A model generated the notes under the pieces. That model was not told the origin of the DNA. It was given only the letters and a program-made list of their open reading frames with translations, and searched no databases. From Naumovozyma dairenensis CBS 421 (Eukaryota > Ascomycota > Saccharomycetes > Saccharomycetales > Saccharomycetaceae), in contig NC_016483.1 in the NCBI RefSeq assembly GCF_000227115.2, forward strand, positions 868,001 through 932,000: a DNA stretch of 64,000 nucleotides, in the 5' to 3' direction. Shown piece after piece: positions 1-9,737 of this stretch (within the stretch, counting starts at the first letter, position 1; every line of letters starts with the position of its first letter). The position numbers and the translations under genes are program-made.

Positions 1-402
1 TTGCAACCAAAAACAAAAGAAATGGCCCGGTCTATATAAGAGCCAGGCACGTGCACCGGAAGGTCTTTGCGGAAGGATAGAAAACGTACGGTACGTACGT
101 AAGAACCGACGGCACATACACATACATTGTTTGATTCGGTTACTATGAAACTTTACTTACTTAATCTTACTTTATCTTACCTGTCAATTTCCCCATTTGG
201 GAAAAAGTAAAGCTTCTAGAAGGAAGTGTCCCCGCTATTGGGAATATTATCATAGAATACACTGCTTACGTACGTGCGTATGTAATCAATGAAATATTTT
301 GTTGTTACATTTCTCTAACTTATCTGAAACTTAAAAATGGCAAACTAAGGTGAACAGAGTACATATTAAGAAGACAGACTTTATAATATCCTACACTCGT
401 AC
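1..402. other. Intergenic region upstream of REV1
   Basis: No gene is seen. The left edge has a TATA-like element (TATATAAG, about 33-40) next to an E-box CACGTG (about 49-54), and several ACGTACGT-type tracts follow. The orientation of that promoter cannot be told. In S. cerevisiae the gene on this side of REV1 is TYE7, transcribed away from REV1, so it may be the promoter of a gene outside the window. That last point is inference from synteny. Confidence 0.4.
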
Positions 403-1803
403 ATGACCAATCATGATGAACTAATAGATGCGTTACTTACAGACTCAGATTTAGATTCAAACACAGCGTCAGCGTCAGCGTCAAATTCAGGTTCACAACC
501 AAGTATAAATTTTAATCTTGAAACTCCGTTTCTACCGCCACCAACTTTACGACAGCAACAACAAGAAGATGTAGATCCCTCATTGATTTCTCCATTAAAA
601 GCGAAAAATGAAAATCAAAATGATATTAACTCGTCCTTCCTTTCAAATTTAAGTGATGATTCATTGATAGATTATATCAATAGATTCTCTCAAGATGAAA
701 AGAAAAAAGCTGATCAAAACAGTAGTAAGAAAAGACTATTAAATGATACCAAATCAGTAACGTCCTCTATTGGTAACACAAGCACTACTAATACTAATGT
801 CAATGACTATTCAAGGGAAGATTACTTCCATGATAAAAAATTAAGACAAGATCAACAAGATGAACATTTAAGAAATCAATACAGAAATTTATATTTAAAT
901 GGGACGGACCATATTAATGAGGGATTACCACCTCAAATCTTTAAAGACTGTATAATCTATATTAATGGGTATACTATACCAGGTAGATTACAATTACATG
1001 AATCAATAGTATTACATGGTGGGAAATTTATTCATCATTTATCAGCTAAAAAGAAAATCACGCACATTATTGCCTCTAATTTGACTTTAAAGAAAAAATT
1101 AGAATTTGAAAAATATAAAGTGGTTAAACCAGATTGGATTGTTAAATCTATTGAATCAAAGAAATTATTGCCCTGGCAAGATTTTGCTTTATTAACTCAT
1201 TTAGATGAACAACAAAAAAGATTGGATTTTTTGCCTACAGAAAAACAAACCATAGCATCTTCCCTTTCTCCATCTCCCGGTCCTCTTCGTTCTGCCTCTC
1301 CCTCTGCATTTTCAACTACGAGACAAATTATTGATTGTAATCATCCCGATTTTATTAAAAATTATTTCGAAAATTCAAGATTACATCATTTATCCACATG
1401 GAAATCAAATTTAAAATCAAAATTCTTAAACAATTTCCTCAACCCTTCTTCCTTAACCAGATTTAAAATCCCAACTAAAAAAGATAATGTATTGATCTTC
1501 CATGTTGATTTCGATTGCTTTTTCGCCACCGTAGCATATATGTATAAAGATCCTAAAATCATTTGTGATATAGATAAAGATCCAATAGTAGTATGCCATG
1601 GGAATAAAAATTCCGATATTGCAAGTTGTAATTATATTGCAAGAAAATATGGTATAAGGAATGGAATGTGGGTATCACAAGCTGCAAAATTATGTCCCCC
1701 GGGTGTTAATTTAATTTCATTACCTTATAATTTTGAACAATTTCAAAAAAAATCTGAAATATTTTATCATGTCTTGGAAAATTTTATTACACAACCATTA
1801 TCC

Positions 1804-1851
<48 letters not shown>

Positions 1852-3489
1852 GGACAAATGTTTGATTTGATATTACCAATTTCCATAGATGAAGCTATCT
1901 GTGTCATAATATTACCGCCACCATCATCTTCTTCATTGACTGAGGATGACACCATGCTAACGTTAACGGATCAGATTGGAAGAAATATTAGATCCCAAAT
2001 ATTTGACGCTACCAATGGTTGTACTGTCAGTATTGGATGTGCAAATTCTTTAGTATTAGCAAGATTATCTTTGAAAATGGCAAAACCAAACGGCTATCAT
2101 GCGGTGCTAAACAATAATAACATGGTTGATTTTGACGAATTTTTATCATCTTTTAAACTTGATGATTTACCAGGCGTTGGACATTCATTAGTTGCTAAGT
2201 TATTAAATAAATTTAAACCCTCCAATTTCCCTTCTAATGAATCATTTAATCTAAATCATTTGAAACAGTACTCCAATTTGAGTTCTTTACAAAAATTATT
2301 AGGTAATAAATCTGGTTTGAAAATTTATTTACAATTACAAGGTAAAGATGATGATGAATCTTCAAAACTATTATACGATCCACAATCAACATTAGAAAGG
2401 AAATCATTCTCCATTGATATCAATTGGGGGATTCGATTCTCTACCATTAAAGAAGTTGATACATTCATTGATAGATGTTGCGCATATTTAATTAATGAAT
2501 TAACCACCAAAATTAAGAAATCGACTTCTCAAATAACTTTGAAAGTCTTGAGAAGAGCTCCAAATGCACCAATTGAACCAGCAAAATATTTAGGATGTGG
2601 GGAATGTGATGCATTTAATAAATCAAGCAAACTAGGTATACCAACTGATGAATTTGGTGTCATTACCACTGAAATTAAAAGTCTATATAGAATCATTGGA
2701 TGTCCTCCCACAGAATTAAGAGGTTTATCAATTCAATTCAATAAATTAGTTGACCCTACAAAGCAAATAGATACTTTAGGTAAGAATCAAGCTAGATTGA
2801 ACTTTGAGAAAAAAAACTTGAATTATTTACCTGCTGATATCAAAGATGATGTCACAAAGGAATTACAAAGACGGAAGATCATAATAAACCCACCATCAAG
2901 AACTTCTCTATCACCATCACCAAGACATATATCACCACCAAAGAGGAAATTTGAAATGCTAAGTACATTTGAAGAAAAATTTATTGATAATTTACCAACA
3001 CAAATTGGTATGGAATTAAGGAAGGATCTTAAGATACAGAAAAAAATTGAACATACGAAGATGAAAGATGTTCAAGAACAAAGAATGAAGAGAGAAGATG
3101 CAATTAAGAATTATAAATCACATTTTTTTGATGATGATAGTATTTTTATACCAATTAAATTTCAAAATCGAGCTAGGTTTAAAGATATTTCCAAATTAGT
3201 TATGATGTGGCTGAAAAATACTATTAAAACAAACGGCCCACACGAAAAAGATTTGAAATTGTTTGAAAAATATTTACAAAAATTATGTGATTCAAATAGA
3301 ATTCATCTTGTATTAAACTTGGCTAATATGATTTCCACACAATTGAATATGCTCCCTAAACAGTTTCATGAAGAAACTGGATTCCAAGAATGGGAAAAAA
3401 TTCTATTGACTTTGATTGTACCAATGTTGAATAAAAATAAACATACTTTCCAAACAGTTCGTAAATACGATATGGATTTTGATTTATAA
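403..3489 (+). CDS. REV1: Rev1, deoxycytidyl transferase / Y-family DNA polymerase
   Basis: This is the translesion synthesis protein that inserts dCMP opposite abasic sites and acts as a scaffold for polymerase zeta in the nucleus. The 1028 residues compare with 985 in S. cerevisiae. A BRCT domain lies at about 180-260 (LPPQIF...PDWIVKSI...LLPW). The Y-family catalytic core follows, with the metal-binding FHVDFDCFF motif (D369, D371) and SIDEA (D496, E497), then the DLPGVGHS helix-hairpin-helix, the little finger, and the C-terminal protein-interaction domain ending in DMDFDL, nearly as in S. cerevisiae. A run of 15 Asn codons at residues 468-482 interrupts the catalytic core just before SIDEA. 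It is convergent with the pyruvate kinase gene, the same neighbour as in S. cerevisiae (YOR346W-YOR347C). Confidence 0.97.
1804..1848 (+). repeat. (AAT)15 codon repeat inside REV1
   Basis: Fifteen pure AAT triplets encode Asn 468-482 of Rev1. The run sits in the polymerase core between the finger region and the SIDEA catalytic motif. The repeat is uninterrupted, so length variation between strains is expected (inference). Confidence 0.95.
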
Positions 3490-3673
3490 ACGTTTACCAT
3501 ATATGCATATTTATAAAATTACTCTTATGTTTAAATAACTTGTCCTTTTTTTTTATATGTACATTACTATATACTTGAAAGAATTGTTACGAGAAAAATA
3601 TATATATATATATATGGATATTAATAAATTTGAATATTGATTGGTATGTTGATGATGACGGTATAATCTCTCA

Positions 3674-5296
3674 TCAAATAGTTAAAACATGCAATGTATT
3701 TGAATGGCCAACACCGCACTTAAAACCTTGGATTGTCACTACTGCATCACCCTTTTGTAATATATTTAATTCCTTACCCATTTCTATCCCGAAATTCAAT
3801 CTTTTCTCAACATCTTTAACCCAATCCTCTAGAGGGGGTAATTCATAAACGAATGGATAAACACCTCTGTACAGATGAGAAAATCTAGCAGTTCCCCTAT
3901 TTCTTGTTACTAAGATTATCGGACAGTTCGGTCTATATTTAGAACATAACCTTGCAGTTTCACCACTTGTTGACAGTACAATTATCGCTTTAGCATTCTG
4001 TTCAAAAACAGCTGCCACTGACGAAGCTGCTACAGTTTCAGTTGTTGGAGTTGGTTTTGGTGTACAATTTCTGATATCATCATAATTTGCTAAATAAGGA
4101 ATTGCATTTTCCGCTACAAGAGCAGTCTGTGTCATCATTTTTACAGCTTCAATTGGATAATCCCCCTTTGCAGTTTCACCTGATAACATGATACAGTCCG
4201 CACCATCTAATATGGCGTTCCCTACGTCTGAAACTTCTGCTCTTGTTGGTCTTGGATTATAAGTCATTGATTCTAACATTTGGGTGGCACAAATTACAGG
4301 TTTCCCCACTAAGTTACATTTTGCAATCAATCTTTTTTGTACTGCTAAAACTTGCGGAGTTGGAATTTCAATACCAAGATCACCTCTTGCAACCATGATA
4401 CCATCTGTAACTTTCAAAATTTCATCAAAATTATTAACACCCTGTTGATTTTCGATTTTGGATATAATCTTAATATCTTTACCTTCTTCACCCAAAAATT
4501 CTCTAATCGTCAATACATCCTTAGCAGACCTGATAAAAGATGCAAAAATCATATGAACTCCCTTCTCAATACCGAATTCTAAATCCAACATATCCTTCTC
4601 AGACAGCGTTGGTAAATCGACATCAGTACCGGGCAAATTAACACCCTTATGCGAGGAAATAACTCCATCATTCAACACTTGTACTTTTAAATTTTCCTTG
4701 TCAATAATTTTCAATACTTTAAATGACAGAACCCCATCATCTACATAAATGATTTTCCCCACTGAAATAACCTTCGTAATATTAACATAATCCAAATACA
4801 TAACTTGATCATCACAAATCTCCTTATACTTAGGATCAGTAGTGAAAAGCATCTCATGCCCTTGTTTCACGGCATAATCCTTATTATCGCGAGTGATACC
4901 AGTTCTAATTTCGGGACCCTTAGTATCCAACGCAATCCCTAATGGCCTCCCGTCATCAAGGAACTCTGATTGTACAGCATTATCAATGACGGAGCTATGG
5001 AATTCATGTGTTCCATGTGAGAAATTCATCCTAATGATGTTCAAACCGGCATCCCTTAGGGATGTGATCATTTCTATGGAATTGGATTTGGGTCCTATGG
5101 TCCCAATTATGGATGTCTTCCTTAAGGCGGTGTCGTGGTCTGCATGGACGTTTAGGTTAGTTAGTCTTGCTAGGCGTGATTGTAACATTGCTGGTGTTAG
5201 TAAGTCTATCGTTGGTTGTTGTGATCCTGTTTGAGTGAGTAGGTTGAGTGAATTGGTTGTGAAAGCTCTTATTCTAGAACATATTGTTCTATTCAT
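3674..5296 (-). CDS. PYK2: Pyruvate kinase (Pyk2-like) with N-terminal extension
   Basis: It converts phosphoenolpyruvate and ADP to pyruvate and ATP. The family motifs are present: IGPKSNS, the RMNFSHG active-site loop, [22 protein letters not shown] and CATQMLESM. The position beside REV1 identifies it as the PYK2 locus. At 540 residues it is longer than S. cerevisiae Pyk2 (506) or Cdc19 (500). Homology begins at Met37 (codon 5186-5188, MLQSRLARL). The first 36 residues have four Arg/Lys-type or hydroxyl-rich features (R3, R8, R10, many S/T) and no acidic residue until D31, like a mitochondrial presequence. An in-frame TAG lies 9 bases before Met1. The predicted fructose-1,6-bisphosphate loop reads STSGET, with Glu446 where Cdc19 has Thr, which may weaken allosteric activation (inference). 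Confidence is high for the enzyme and moderate for the start. Confidence 0.94.
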   Translation of the reverse strand: MNRTICSRIRAFTTNSLNLLTQTGSQQPTIDLLTPAMLQSRLARLTNLNVHADHDTALRKTSIIGTIGPKSNSIEMITSLRDAGLNIIRMNFSHGTHEFHSSVIDNAVQSEFLDDGRPLGIALDTKGPEIRTGITRDNKDYAVKQGHEMLFTTDPKYKEICDDQVMYLDYVNITKVISVGKIIYVDDGVLSFKVLKIIDKENLKVQVLNDGVISSHKGVNLPGTDVDLPTLSEKDMLDLEFGIEKGVHMIFASFIRSAKDVLTIREFLGEEGKDIKIISKIENQQGVNNFDEILKVTDGIMVARGDLGIEIPTPQVLAVQKRLIAKCNLVGKPVICATQMLESMTYNPRPTRAEVSDVGNAILDGADCIMLSGETAKGDYPIEAVKMMTQTALVAENAIPYLANYDDIRNCTPKPTPTTETVAASSVAAVFEQNAKAIIVLSTSGETARLCSKYRPNCPIILVTRNRGTARFSHLYRGVYPFVYELPPLEDWVKDVEKRLNFGIEMGKELNILQKGDAVVTIQGFKCGVGHSNTLHVLTI

Positions 5297-5341
5297 GTGT
5301 AGCTAATGGTTAAATATTCAATGGGATGAAAAGCAAAAATA

Positions 5342-5410
5342 AGAGAGAGAGAGAGAGAGAGAGAGGAGGAGGAGGAGAGANNNNNNNNNNNNNNNNNNNN
5401 GAGAGAGGGA
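5342..5410. repeat. (GA)n / (GGA)n microsatellite spanning the assembly gap
   Basis: An almost pure GA tract grades into GGA units, is cut by 20 N, and continues as GAGAGAG on the other side. It lies just upstream of the PYK2 start. Confidence 0.95.
5381..5400. other. Assembly gap (20 N)
   Basis: Twenty undetermined bases lie inside the GA repeat. The true repeat length, and whether anything else is present, is unknown. Confidence 0.99.
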
Positions 5411-6989
5411 GTTGACACTTCAAGAATATTTTAGGGGTTTACGTATAAAACCTACATTGAGAAAGAAGATTGCCTGATTTTACTATCACTGAACAAAGGA
5501 AAAAGGCATAGTATGTCACTTTTTTTTTTCACTGAAAAATTCTTGATTACGTATTACTGTAACTATACGAGCTCCAAGTCAAAATAAGAAAAATACTGGT
5601 GAGGTGTACTGCTGTTGGGTCTTTTGGAAAACTTTATTTGTAAAAGTGGGGGAGTCACTGTCACAAATTGGAAATGGAGGCGCTACCAGTTGACCACAGG
5701 ACTGCCCTTATTTTTCGGTCAACTGTTTTAATACCGCTTAACTGAAGTGTGCCTATCATAGACACATACGTCTGTCGCCTTTTAAGAAACAAATGAATAC
5801 ACTGTTGATAAGTTAAGCGTATAATATAGTACCACAGGGTTGGAGTTGGTATTTGAATCAGACTGGTCCTCTTGAAAAGAGTGTCAAATTCGGCATGTCA
5901 CATGTGTGAGTTAAAAACTCTTCAACATTACCCTCATTGTACTAACTCAAAGCGAAACCATTATCCACCAAATATGATCCCACCTTTAAATGGTTTAACA
6001 TAGGTAAGATTTAGAGCAATTAAACCAACCTCGAACGTTTCAGACCCCAAACTCTTCAGGCTTACTGAAATCACCATGTAGCACCTCCTCTAATTGCGTT
6101 GGTCAGTGTACCTTACTCAAAATCCAAATTAATAACTGTTTTGAAAAACAATGTTTGGTCAAACAAGATTCGAATGGAAATTTGTTGTAATAGTCACCGA
6201 CAGTATGTTAGAGTTTAGCCTTCGTTTCCAATATGTATAGCACACGTTTCAATACTTTACAATACATACCTGCTTCAATAATGTTTCTTGCTTCATTATA
6301 TTCTACATTATATTCTACATTGGATGCATACTTACTAAATAACTTAGGACTCCTTCTCAATTATAAGCATCCCTTATACTATATATTCCCCTATACCAGA
6401 GACTCGAAGCTTACTGGTTTGTCCTCAGTGTCGCCTCTTGTATATTCACAGGTTATTGGTTACCAGTGGTAACTTACCCTCAGTCTACTATAAACAAGAT
6501 ATCCGATTCTGGTAAAGGGATATTGGCGCTACATAGATAAATGTTTATTTTATTATTATATAAGTATTTGCTGTCACGAAATTATGAGGCCCACTCAGTT
6601 AGTTATTGCTATTTCTTTATTAGTTGTTATTTTTATTCTATATTAAGAGAGAGCAACCGAATCAAATATCCTTAAAAATCTTGGCTTTTGTACTGTTTCA
6701 CCCTTAAGTTATCGACACTGTAATCAGTACAAAGGGATCTTGTTCAACAATAATTGTGGCACGTTAAATAGCGTTATATGAAAATAACGCGTTATATAAT
6801 TCATGTACTTTACATAACACTTTATGTAATTTCTAAGTAAAGAAACCAAGGATCTTTTACTCTTATTTTGTATTATTAAGTTATAACTACTTACTATTGA
6901 TACATTGTAAATTGTAATATCCACTCAAACACTTTTCCGACAGGTGTGATCTATTATTGAAGACTTAAATAGCAAAATCTCATAATAAA

Positions 6990-7084
6990 GCGGTTTTAGC
7001 TCAGTTGGGAGAGCGCCAGACTGAAGAATTAACTTCGGTCAAACTGAAATCTGGAGGTCCTGTGTTCGATCCACAGAAATCGCA
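6990..7084 (+). tRNA. tRNA-Phe(GAA) with intron
   Basis: The acceptor stem pairs GCGGTTT (6990-6996) with AAATCGC (7077-7083), with discriminator A at 7084. The D arm is GCTC...GAGC, the anticodon stem is CCAGA/TCTGG, and the T arm contains TGTGTTCGATCCACA. The anticodon GAA is at 7023-7025. A 22-base intron (7027-7048) starts one base after the anticodon, and its CTTC can pair with the anticodon region, as in yeast pre-tRNA-Phe. The mature length is 73 nt before CCA addition. A T-rich pol III terminator follows directly. The body is almost identical to S. cerevisiae tRNA-Phe. Confidence 0.97.
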
Positions 7085-7282
7085 TTTTATTTTTTCCTAA
7101 CACCAATGCCGTGTTTTGCCTACTGTAAAGTAGAGAGTGATCATTATTACTCGACTAAACATTTTATCTGTGACTCTTATCGTTATTATTATTAATGTCA
7201 CTATTACAAAAGTAGTCATCCTCTTTGGAAGATGATCAATCCCAATCCCACATATATTTCCAAGGCTCCGTTTTTCATCAAG

Positions 7283-7288
7283 CACGTG
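7283..7288. promoter_or_regulatory. CACGTG element (Cbf1/E-box type)
   Basis: The site reads GCACGTGAC, matching the Cbf1 core (GTCACGTG on the minus strand). It lies about 415 bases upstream of ATP1. The assignment to ATP1 or to the tRNA side is inference. Confidence 0.45.
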
Positions 7289-7324
7289 ACCTGTCGACAG
7301 TCTACCCTTCCACTGCACTGCGCG

Positions 7325-7332
7325 AACCAATG
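7325..7332 (-). promoter_or_regulatory. HAP2/3/4/5 CCAAT box upstream of ATP1
   Basis: The minus strand reads TCATTGGT, an exact match to the TNATTGGT consensus of the Hap complex that activates respiratory genes in yeast. It lies about 370 bases upstream of the ATP1 start, which fits a gene of oxidative phosphorylation. Confidence 0.6.
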
Positions 7333-7701
7333 AGATAAGATTCCCAAAATATTCGCCTTTTAAAATTAAATATTTGCAAAACAACCCTTTTTAATTTGAT
7401 CAAAAAATATGAAGAAACTCGTATGCTCTTCTGGATACTTTACCAGTTCTAGTCCTTTTTTCTCGAGACACTTTATTGTTTTTAAACACACTCAATCATC
7501 TCAACCATCACTCAATTCCAATCAATTGATACAAAAAACACTTAGGTTGGTACCAAAGAAGAAATCGGTTAGAAGTAACGCAAGGAAGATACATATATAT
7601 ACTATAGTACCGATTAACAAAAAGAATCCTAATCCAACCAATAAGAGTAGTAATAATATAATACTAATAATAATATCAAACACAAAATTATATATTCCCA
7701 A

Positions 7702-9339
7702 ATGTTACGTCAAACTGCACTTAAACCATTAATTCCCCTAACAAGGAACATCCTAGCAAGAGCCGTCCTCTCACCCACCCTTGCTTCCTCGAGAAGGTTG
7801 GCTTCCACCTCCACTAAACCACAACCTACAGAGGCATCCTCCATCTTAGAGGAAAGAATTAGAGGTATTTCTAACGAAGCCAACTTGAATGAAACAGGTA
7901 GAGTTCTTGCCGTCGGTGACGGTATCGCCAGAGTCTTTGGTTTAAACAACATCCAAGCTGAAGAATTAGTCGAATTCTCATCCGGTGTCAAAGGGATGGC
8001 TTTGAATTTGGAACCAGGTCAAGTCGGTATCGTGCTTTTTGGCTCAGATAGATTAGTTAAAGAAGGTGAATTGGTCAAAAGAACCGGGAAGATCGTTGAT
8101 GTCCCGGTGGGGCCAGCTATGTTAGGTAGAGTCGTTGATGCATTGGGTAATCCAATCGATGGGAAGGGCCCAATTAAGGCTGAAAAGCATTCAAGAGCTC
8201 AAGTGAAGGCCCCAGGTATCTTACCAAGGAGATCTGTCCACGAACCAGTGCAGACTGGGTTGAAAGCTGTCGATGCTTTGGTCCCAATTGGGAGAGGTCA
8301 AAGAGAATTGATTATCGGTGATCGTCAAACTGGTAAGACTGCTGTTGCATTGGATACTATTTTGAATCAAAAAAGATGGAATGAAGGGAAGGATGAATCC
8401 AAAAAATTGTATTGTGTTTATGTCGCTATTGGTCAAAAAAGATCTACTGTCGCTCAATTAGTTCAAACTTTGGAACAACATAACGCTCTACAATATTCTA
8501 TCATTGTTGCTGCTACAGCATCTGAAGCTGCTCCATTACAATATTTGGCTCCATTCACTGCTGCATCCATTGGAGAATGGTTCAGAGATAACGGGAAACA
8601 TGCTTTGATTATATACGATGATTTATCCAAACAAGCTGTGGCTTATCGTCAATTATCTTTGTTATTGAGACGTCCTCCTGGTCGTGAAGCTTACCCAGGT
8701 GATGTTTTCTACTTACATTCAAGATTACTAGAAAGAGCCGCTAAGATGTCTGAAAAGGAAGGTGGTGGTTCATTAACTGCTCTGCCTATCATTGAAACTC
8801 AAGGTGGTGATGTCTCTGCTTATATTCCAACTAATGTCATTTCCATTACTGATGGTCAAATTTTCTTAGAAGCTGAATTGTTCTACAAGGGTATTAGACC
8901 GGCCATCAACGTTGGTTTGTCTGTGTCTCGTGTCGGTTCCGCGGCTCAAGTTAAAGCTTTGAAACAAGTCGCTGGGTCTTTGAAATTATTCTTGGCTCAA
9001 TATAGAGAAGTCGCAGCTTTTGCTCAATTCGGTTCAGATTTAGATGCCTCAACAAAACAAACTTTGGTTAGAGGTGAAAGATTGACTCAACTATTGAAAC
9101 AAAGTCAATATTCTCCACTATCTGCCGAAGAACAAGTCCCATTGATTTATGCCGGTGTTAATGGTTACTTGGATGAAGTGGACATATCAAGAGTTGGTGA
9201 ATTTGAATCTTCATTCTTAGCATTTTTGAAATCCAGCCATGAAGAAATCTTGTCTGACATTAGAGATAAGGGTGAATTAACTAAAGAATTAATGGCTGCT
9301 TTGAAATCTGCTACAGAATCATTCGTAGCTACATTTTAA
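7702..9339 (+). CDS. ATP1: F1F0-ATP synthase subunit alpha, mitochondrial
   Basis: This is the non-catalytic alpha subunit of the mitochondrial F1 head, 545 residues as in S. cerevisiae. The N-terminus [20 protein letters not shown] is a basic, acid-free presequence, and the mature beta-barrel starts near [13 protein letters not shown]. The nucleotide-binding P-loop GDRQTGKT is at 206-213, followed by [10 protein letters not shown] and the conserved [15 protein letters not shown]. Codon use is more biased than in its neighbours, as expected of a strongly expressed gene. A Hap box and a CACGTG lie upstream. It is convergent with YME1. In S. cerevisiae it is YBL099W, next to BNA4, which is absent here. 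Confidence 0.98.
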   Translation: MLRQTALKPLIPLTRNILARAVLSPTLASSRRLASTSTKPQPTEASSILEERIRGISNEANLNETGRVLAVGDGIARVFGLNNIQAEELVEFSSGVKGMALNLEPGQVGIVLFGSDRLVKEGELVKRTGKIVDVPVGPAMLGRVVDALGNPIDGKGPIKAEKHSRAQVKAPGILPRRSVHEPVQTGLKAVDALVPIGRGQRELIIGDRQTGKTAVALDTILNQKRWNEGKDESKKLYCVYVAIGQKRSTVAQLVQTLEQHNALQYSIIVAATASEAAPLQYLAPFTAASIGEWFRDNGKHALIIYDDLSKQAVAYRQLSLLLRRPPGREAYPGDVFYLHSRLLERAAKMSEKEGGGSLTALPIIETQGGDVSAYIPTNVISITDGQIFLEAELFYKGIRPAINVGLSVSRVGSAAQVKALKQVAGSLKLFLAQYREVAAFAQFGSDLDASTKQTLVRGERLTQLLKQSQYSPLSAEEQVPLIYAGVNGYLDEVDISRVGEFESSFLAFLKSSHEEILSDIRDKGELTKELMAALKSATESFVATF

Positions 9340-9737
9340 AATAGTTGCGTAACAAAATAATCAAATGTCACTACTAATATCAATCATCAAATTTACCATA
9401 TTATGTTTTATTATTCTTAATCCCTCACTCCGTTTTTGAAACACAACATCTTCCTTCTATTATTATATATAATTATACTTATATTTTTTTAGTGCAAAAA
9501 TAACTCACTAATCCTGCCTATACATACTATCAAAGTAAAGTAAAGTAAAACTAAAGTAAGAAAAACTCAATATAAACTTTTATCCACTTTATAAAATAAC
9601 TCTATATGATTAAAAAGTCAAAAAAAATTTATTAATTATCTATAGTTGCTTTTTTTTTTAATAGTCTATCAATATATATAGATATGGAGATGTCGTGTGG
9701 AGTATTTACATGAGGGGTATCAATCGAATTTGTATTT
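9340..9737. other. ATP1/YME1 convergent terminator region
   Basis: This AT-rich 3' flank is shared by two convergent genes. It includes tandem AAAGT units at about 9533-9560 and T-rich runs suitable for polyadenylation. No gene is seen. Confidence 0.6.

Larger units (their letters stand above)
5297..6989. other. Gene-poor region between PYK2 and tRNA-Phe
   Basis: No intact gene is supported. It contains a GA microsatellite with an assembly gap, a 10-base match to a Ty-type initiator-tRNA primer-binding site (5679-5688, minus strand), a shorter match at 6525-6533, and a 15-base palindrome GTTACCAGTGGTAAC at 6459-6473. An open frame of about 79 codons at 6233-6472 shows no recognisable protein. 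The region joins genes that lie on S. cerevisiae chromosomes XV and II, so it is a synteny breakpoint. Confidence 0.6.
7085..7701. other. ATP1 promoter and leader
   Basis: No gene is seen. The region carries a CACGTG element and a CCAAT box (listed separately) about 370-420 bases before ATP1. An open frame of 107 codons at 7409-7732 overlaps the ATP1 start in another frame, is low-complexity and unlike any protein I know, and is probably upstream of or within the leader by chance. Confidence 0.6.

Noticed and set aside
5897..5904. CDEI-like GTCACATG in the PYK2-tRNA gap, as a possible point centromere
   Set aside because: No AT-rich CDEII of suitable length and no CCGAA-type CDEIII is found within 200 bases on either side. 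Non-canonical centromeres of some Naumovozyma cannot be judged from a motif I do not know precisely.
7409..7732. 107-codon open frame overlapping the ATP1 start
   Set aside because: Low-complexity translation from A/T-rich leader sequence, a different frame from ATP1, no recognisable domain, and no counterpart upstream of ATP1 in S. cerevisiae.
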